DNA from: Impatiens glandulifera
Lineage: Eukaryota > Streptophyta > Magnoliopsida > Ericales > Balsaminaceae
DNA: 64,000 bases
Assembly (NCBI RefSeq): GCF_907164915.1
Contig: NC_061869.1
Coordinates: 41,289,771-41,353,770 of the forward strand
Direction of reading: 5' to 3'
Under the pieces are notes generated by a model, which searched no databases, was not told where the DNA came from, and was given only the letters and a program-made list of their open reading frames with translations. Positions within the stretch are counted from its first letter, which is position 1. Every line of letters starts with the position of its first letter. Shown here one piece after another: positions 61,669-64,000 of the stretch. Position numbers and translations under genes: made by a program.

Positions 61669-62439
61669 TCGATTAAAGGATACGTGAAAGAGTATATTCT
61701 ATTTTTTATGTGTTTCGTATGCTTTTATTTAATTTGTGAGAATGAGTATGAACTTATTGAAATGGAAGAAACAACTATTTGAATGAGTGGTATTGTATGT
61801 TTGAGTCTATGGTTATATTGAGTTCATATATGTTTGAGGTTGTATGTTTGAGTCTAATACTGTTAGAACTACTGCATTATTCTAGGTTGCACGTCTTTTG
61901 TCTTCGGTACTTGAAATCAGAATTTATGATCCAATTGTATCAATTCTGGTAACAATTGTCAAATTTTGCCTGATTTTATTTTTCGATTTCTTGAACTATT
62001 GGCTGCTATTACAATACCATATAGATCACAATAAAAAGAGAACATCAATACGTTTTCCAGATTTTATATAGAAATGAGAATTAGGTAAAAAGGCCATTAA
62101 TCTAAACTCTAAAGTTAGTTGATAAACAATAAGAGACCTAAAATGTTCAGTCAAGAAAACCATAGAATAGAGAACTGAGAGATCTCACCTTTATTATAAA
62201 CAGAAATTGCTTTGGGGTTGGTTACCATCTTAAGTAATATTTTGTTCTTCACTATACTATTCCATCCCGGCAAGTCCTAACTCCTCAGGAATATATTAAT
62301 ATATATATATATATATATACCCCTAACTCATTCAATTTTATTATATATATATATATATAATTGAGAGGATTGTGCATATTGAAATTCAATTTCAGGTTTT
62401 TAAGCCTTGTTTGATAAAAAAAAATAGGTTCAGATATAT
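61669..62439 (+). other. 3' flank of AKT1-like copy 3 and B/C junction
   Basis: Shares the B-tail landmarks, then TTGATAAACAATAAGAGACC and a fragment of the B upstream repeat (62160-62290: GATCTCACC, TTGGTTACCATCTTAAGTAA), then short (TA)n tracts. It contains neither the Copia nor the Harbinger element found at matching places in the left block, so it shows the empty sites. Confidence 0.65.
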
Positions 62440-63112
62440 TTATTTTATTTTTGTTTGATTTTAATGATTATTTAGATTTTAATTATATTTTAGAATTTGT
62501 CTGATATAATTTTTATTATTTTTATAATTTATGGATACTTTTTATCTTTCAAATTTATTTATTTCCTTTATATTCAAATCATATTTTATAGTAATAATTA
62601 TTTTATTTAAATCTTGTATATTAAAATAGTCTATTCCAATCTTTCAAAAATAATAACATTAATATTATTTATATAATACCTACTTTTACCTTTTTCTAAA
62701 TTATATCTTATGAATTTTCTCAGTTACGTAATATTTATATTTTAATTTTTTTCCCAAATATTATTTTATATTTTTCTATTAATTATTGTTGGAAAGTTTT
62801 TTATTATTATTTACTTGTTACAAATATAGAAACTTAATTAAAATTTTATTTTATTAAATTTATTTAAGTTTCATGTATTTTTTTATATTCCCTTCTATAT
62901 AAGAATAATGACTCTTTCTCAGAATAGATCTATGCTATAATAAAAAATAATATTTTGTTATATTAAAAAAGGGACATGGCTCCTTCATTTTTTTTTATTT
63001 TTTATTCATTATTTTCTTTTATAAATCTAAAAAAAAAAACTAAACTAAACTCATCTTCATACTTCGTTATTATTTTTTGAAACCCACTCTAACTGCAATT
63101 CCTGGGTCCGTC

Positions 63113-63114
<2 letters not shown>

Positions 63115-63179
<65 letters not shown>
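63115..63179. repeat. (TA)n microsatellite in C unit 2
   Basis: About 32 TA units at the position of 28270-28347 in copy 1. Confidence 0.98.
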
Positions 63180-63181
<2 letters not shown>

Positions 63182-63327
63182 TTTTGGCCTGGCATAACCT
63201 CTCTTCAACCGTATACATTTATTTTTATTCATATATCCATGTTCTTTTTTTCTATTTGTAAATGTTTACGGGAACTTAGGTTTGTTTTATGTGGTCTTAT
63301 CTTGAAATAATCAGATTATTTCTAGAA

Positions 63328-63486
63328 ATGGGGATTGATTACATCTGGAATGAGATGGCTTTCTGGGAAGCAACCGAAGAAGATGAAGAGAAGATACAAT
63401 TGGTTAACTTTAGAAAGAAGAGGAAGAACAAGAAGATGAATATCAAGAGCAAAAAGAAAGAAGCTTATATATGCTTGGGGAATTAA
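63328..63486 (+). CDS. Small acidic-then-basic ORF of C unit, copy 2 (likely gene fragment)
   Basis: 52 codons from the ATG: MGIDYIWNEMAFWEATEEDE, then KKRKNKKMNIKSKKKEA, ending YICLGN because an AAGCTTATATATGCTTGGGG insertion changes the end relative to copy 1. The acidic and Lys-rich parts are kept. Family not recognised. A 12-bp stretch present upstream in copy 1 (GACAGCTTTCTA) is absent here, which keeps the frame. Confidence 0.3.
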   Translation: MGIDYIWNEMAFWEATEEDEEKIQLVNFRKKRKNKKMNIKSKKKEAYICLGN

Positions 63487-64000
63487 GACCTGGAGTGAAA
63501 CCCGAGAAGAAGAAGAAAATATTAATTTTCTTATATTTTTCTTGAATTCCTAGCTTTAACCAATCTTTGTCAAAATGTAAATAACATTAACAAATTGAGT
63601 AAAAGTAACTAAAATATATATTTTTAAAAATTTATAACTTTATTGATACTTAATAAATAATTCAAGGAACTAATACATTTATTATATATATAAATCTCAC
63701 ATAAACTTATTTTTTTCTTTACTTTTTCTTAAACCTAAACTTAACAATCCATCCAAAAATCTGAAATATCACATGTCTTCTTTGTATTGTCTTTTAATTA
63801 AAATGATCGAATTCTTCCCTTTAAAGAAAACCTAACAGACGAGCTTCCGAAGTAGTTTAAACTTGTTTTAAAGTTTGAAGATGATTAGCCGACATATTGC
63901 AATTAGATATCAATTGAAGCTAAGCATTTGTCTTGTTTATATAAGAAAATGAACTTATGAAGATCACATACTAATTTCTGTCACGAAAAAGGTAATATAA

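Larger units (their letters stand above)
62440..64000 (+). repeat. C unit, copy 2 (runs off window end)
   Basis: Collinear with 27672-29280. Differs by a shorter (TA)n, small indels, a deletion in the Lys-rich region after the small ORF (about 63520) and a 25-bp insertion near 63905 (AGATATCAATTGAAGCTAAG). Confidence 0.85.

Overview
The window is nuclear DNA of a flowering plant, most likely a eudicot. It is very AT-rich, genes have GT-AG introns and CT-rich leaders, and it carries plant Copia, LINE, hAT and PIF/Harbinger remnants plus pieces of plant gene families: AKT1-type K+ channels, CIP1-like coiled-coil proteins and a POB1/LRB-type BTB protein. A gag-like repeat protein present twice resembles a family I associate with Lamiales genomes, but the species cannot be fixed from the sequence.

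The main structure is a repeated block. The left side (1-29280) and the right side (about 49000-64000) carry the same modules in the same order: (i) a decayed gag-like gene on the minus strand; (ii) an 'A unit' of about 7 kb holding a CIP1-like coiled-coil gene and several initiator-tRNA-Met-like sequences; (iii) a 'B unit' holding a degenerate AKT1-like channel gene; (iv) a 'C unit' with a (TA)n tract and a short lysine-rich ORF. On the left, the B unit is doubled and is interrupted by a 6.16-kb Copia element (15250-21408), a palindrome of about 1.85 kb (21449-23305) and a 790-bp PIF/Harbinger derivative (26597-27386). A third A unit (41337-47433) lies between the blocks and carries a 1467-bp hAT derivative with an 8-bp target duplication.

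The centre (29281-41336) differs: AT-rich filler, a minus-strand LINE reverse transcriptase (32180-36480) split by an inserted segment that contains an unusual tandem array of short palindromes (34640-35760), and a decayed BTB/BACK (POB1-like) gene (38200-41169).

Very little looks like a working gene. The best candidate is the two-exon CIP1-like gene at 56955-58407, which reads through as 350 residues if a downstream 3' splice site is used. Its two sister copies each have a frameshift near the start. All three AKT1-like copies have stops, frameshifts and lost splice sites. The seven tRNA-iMet-like pieces are degenerate. The window is best read as a duplicated, transposon-invaded array that spreads and erodes a linked set: coiled-coil gene, tRNA-iMet, K+ channel and small basic ORF.
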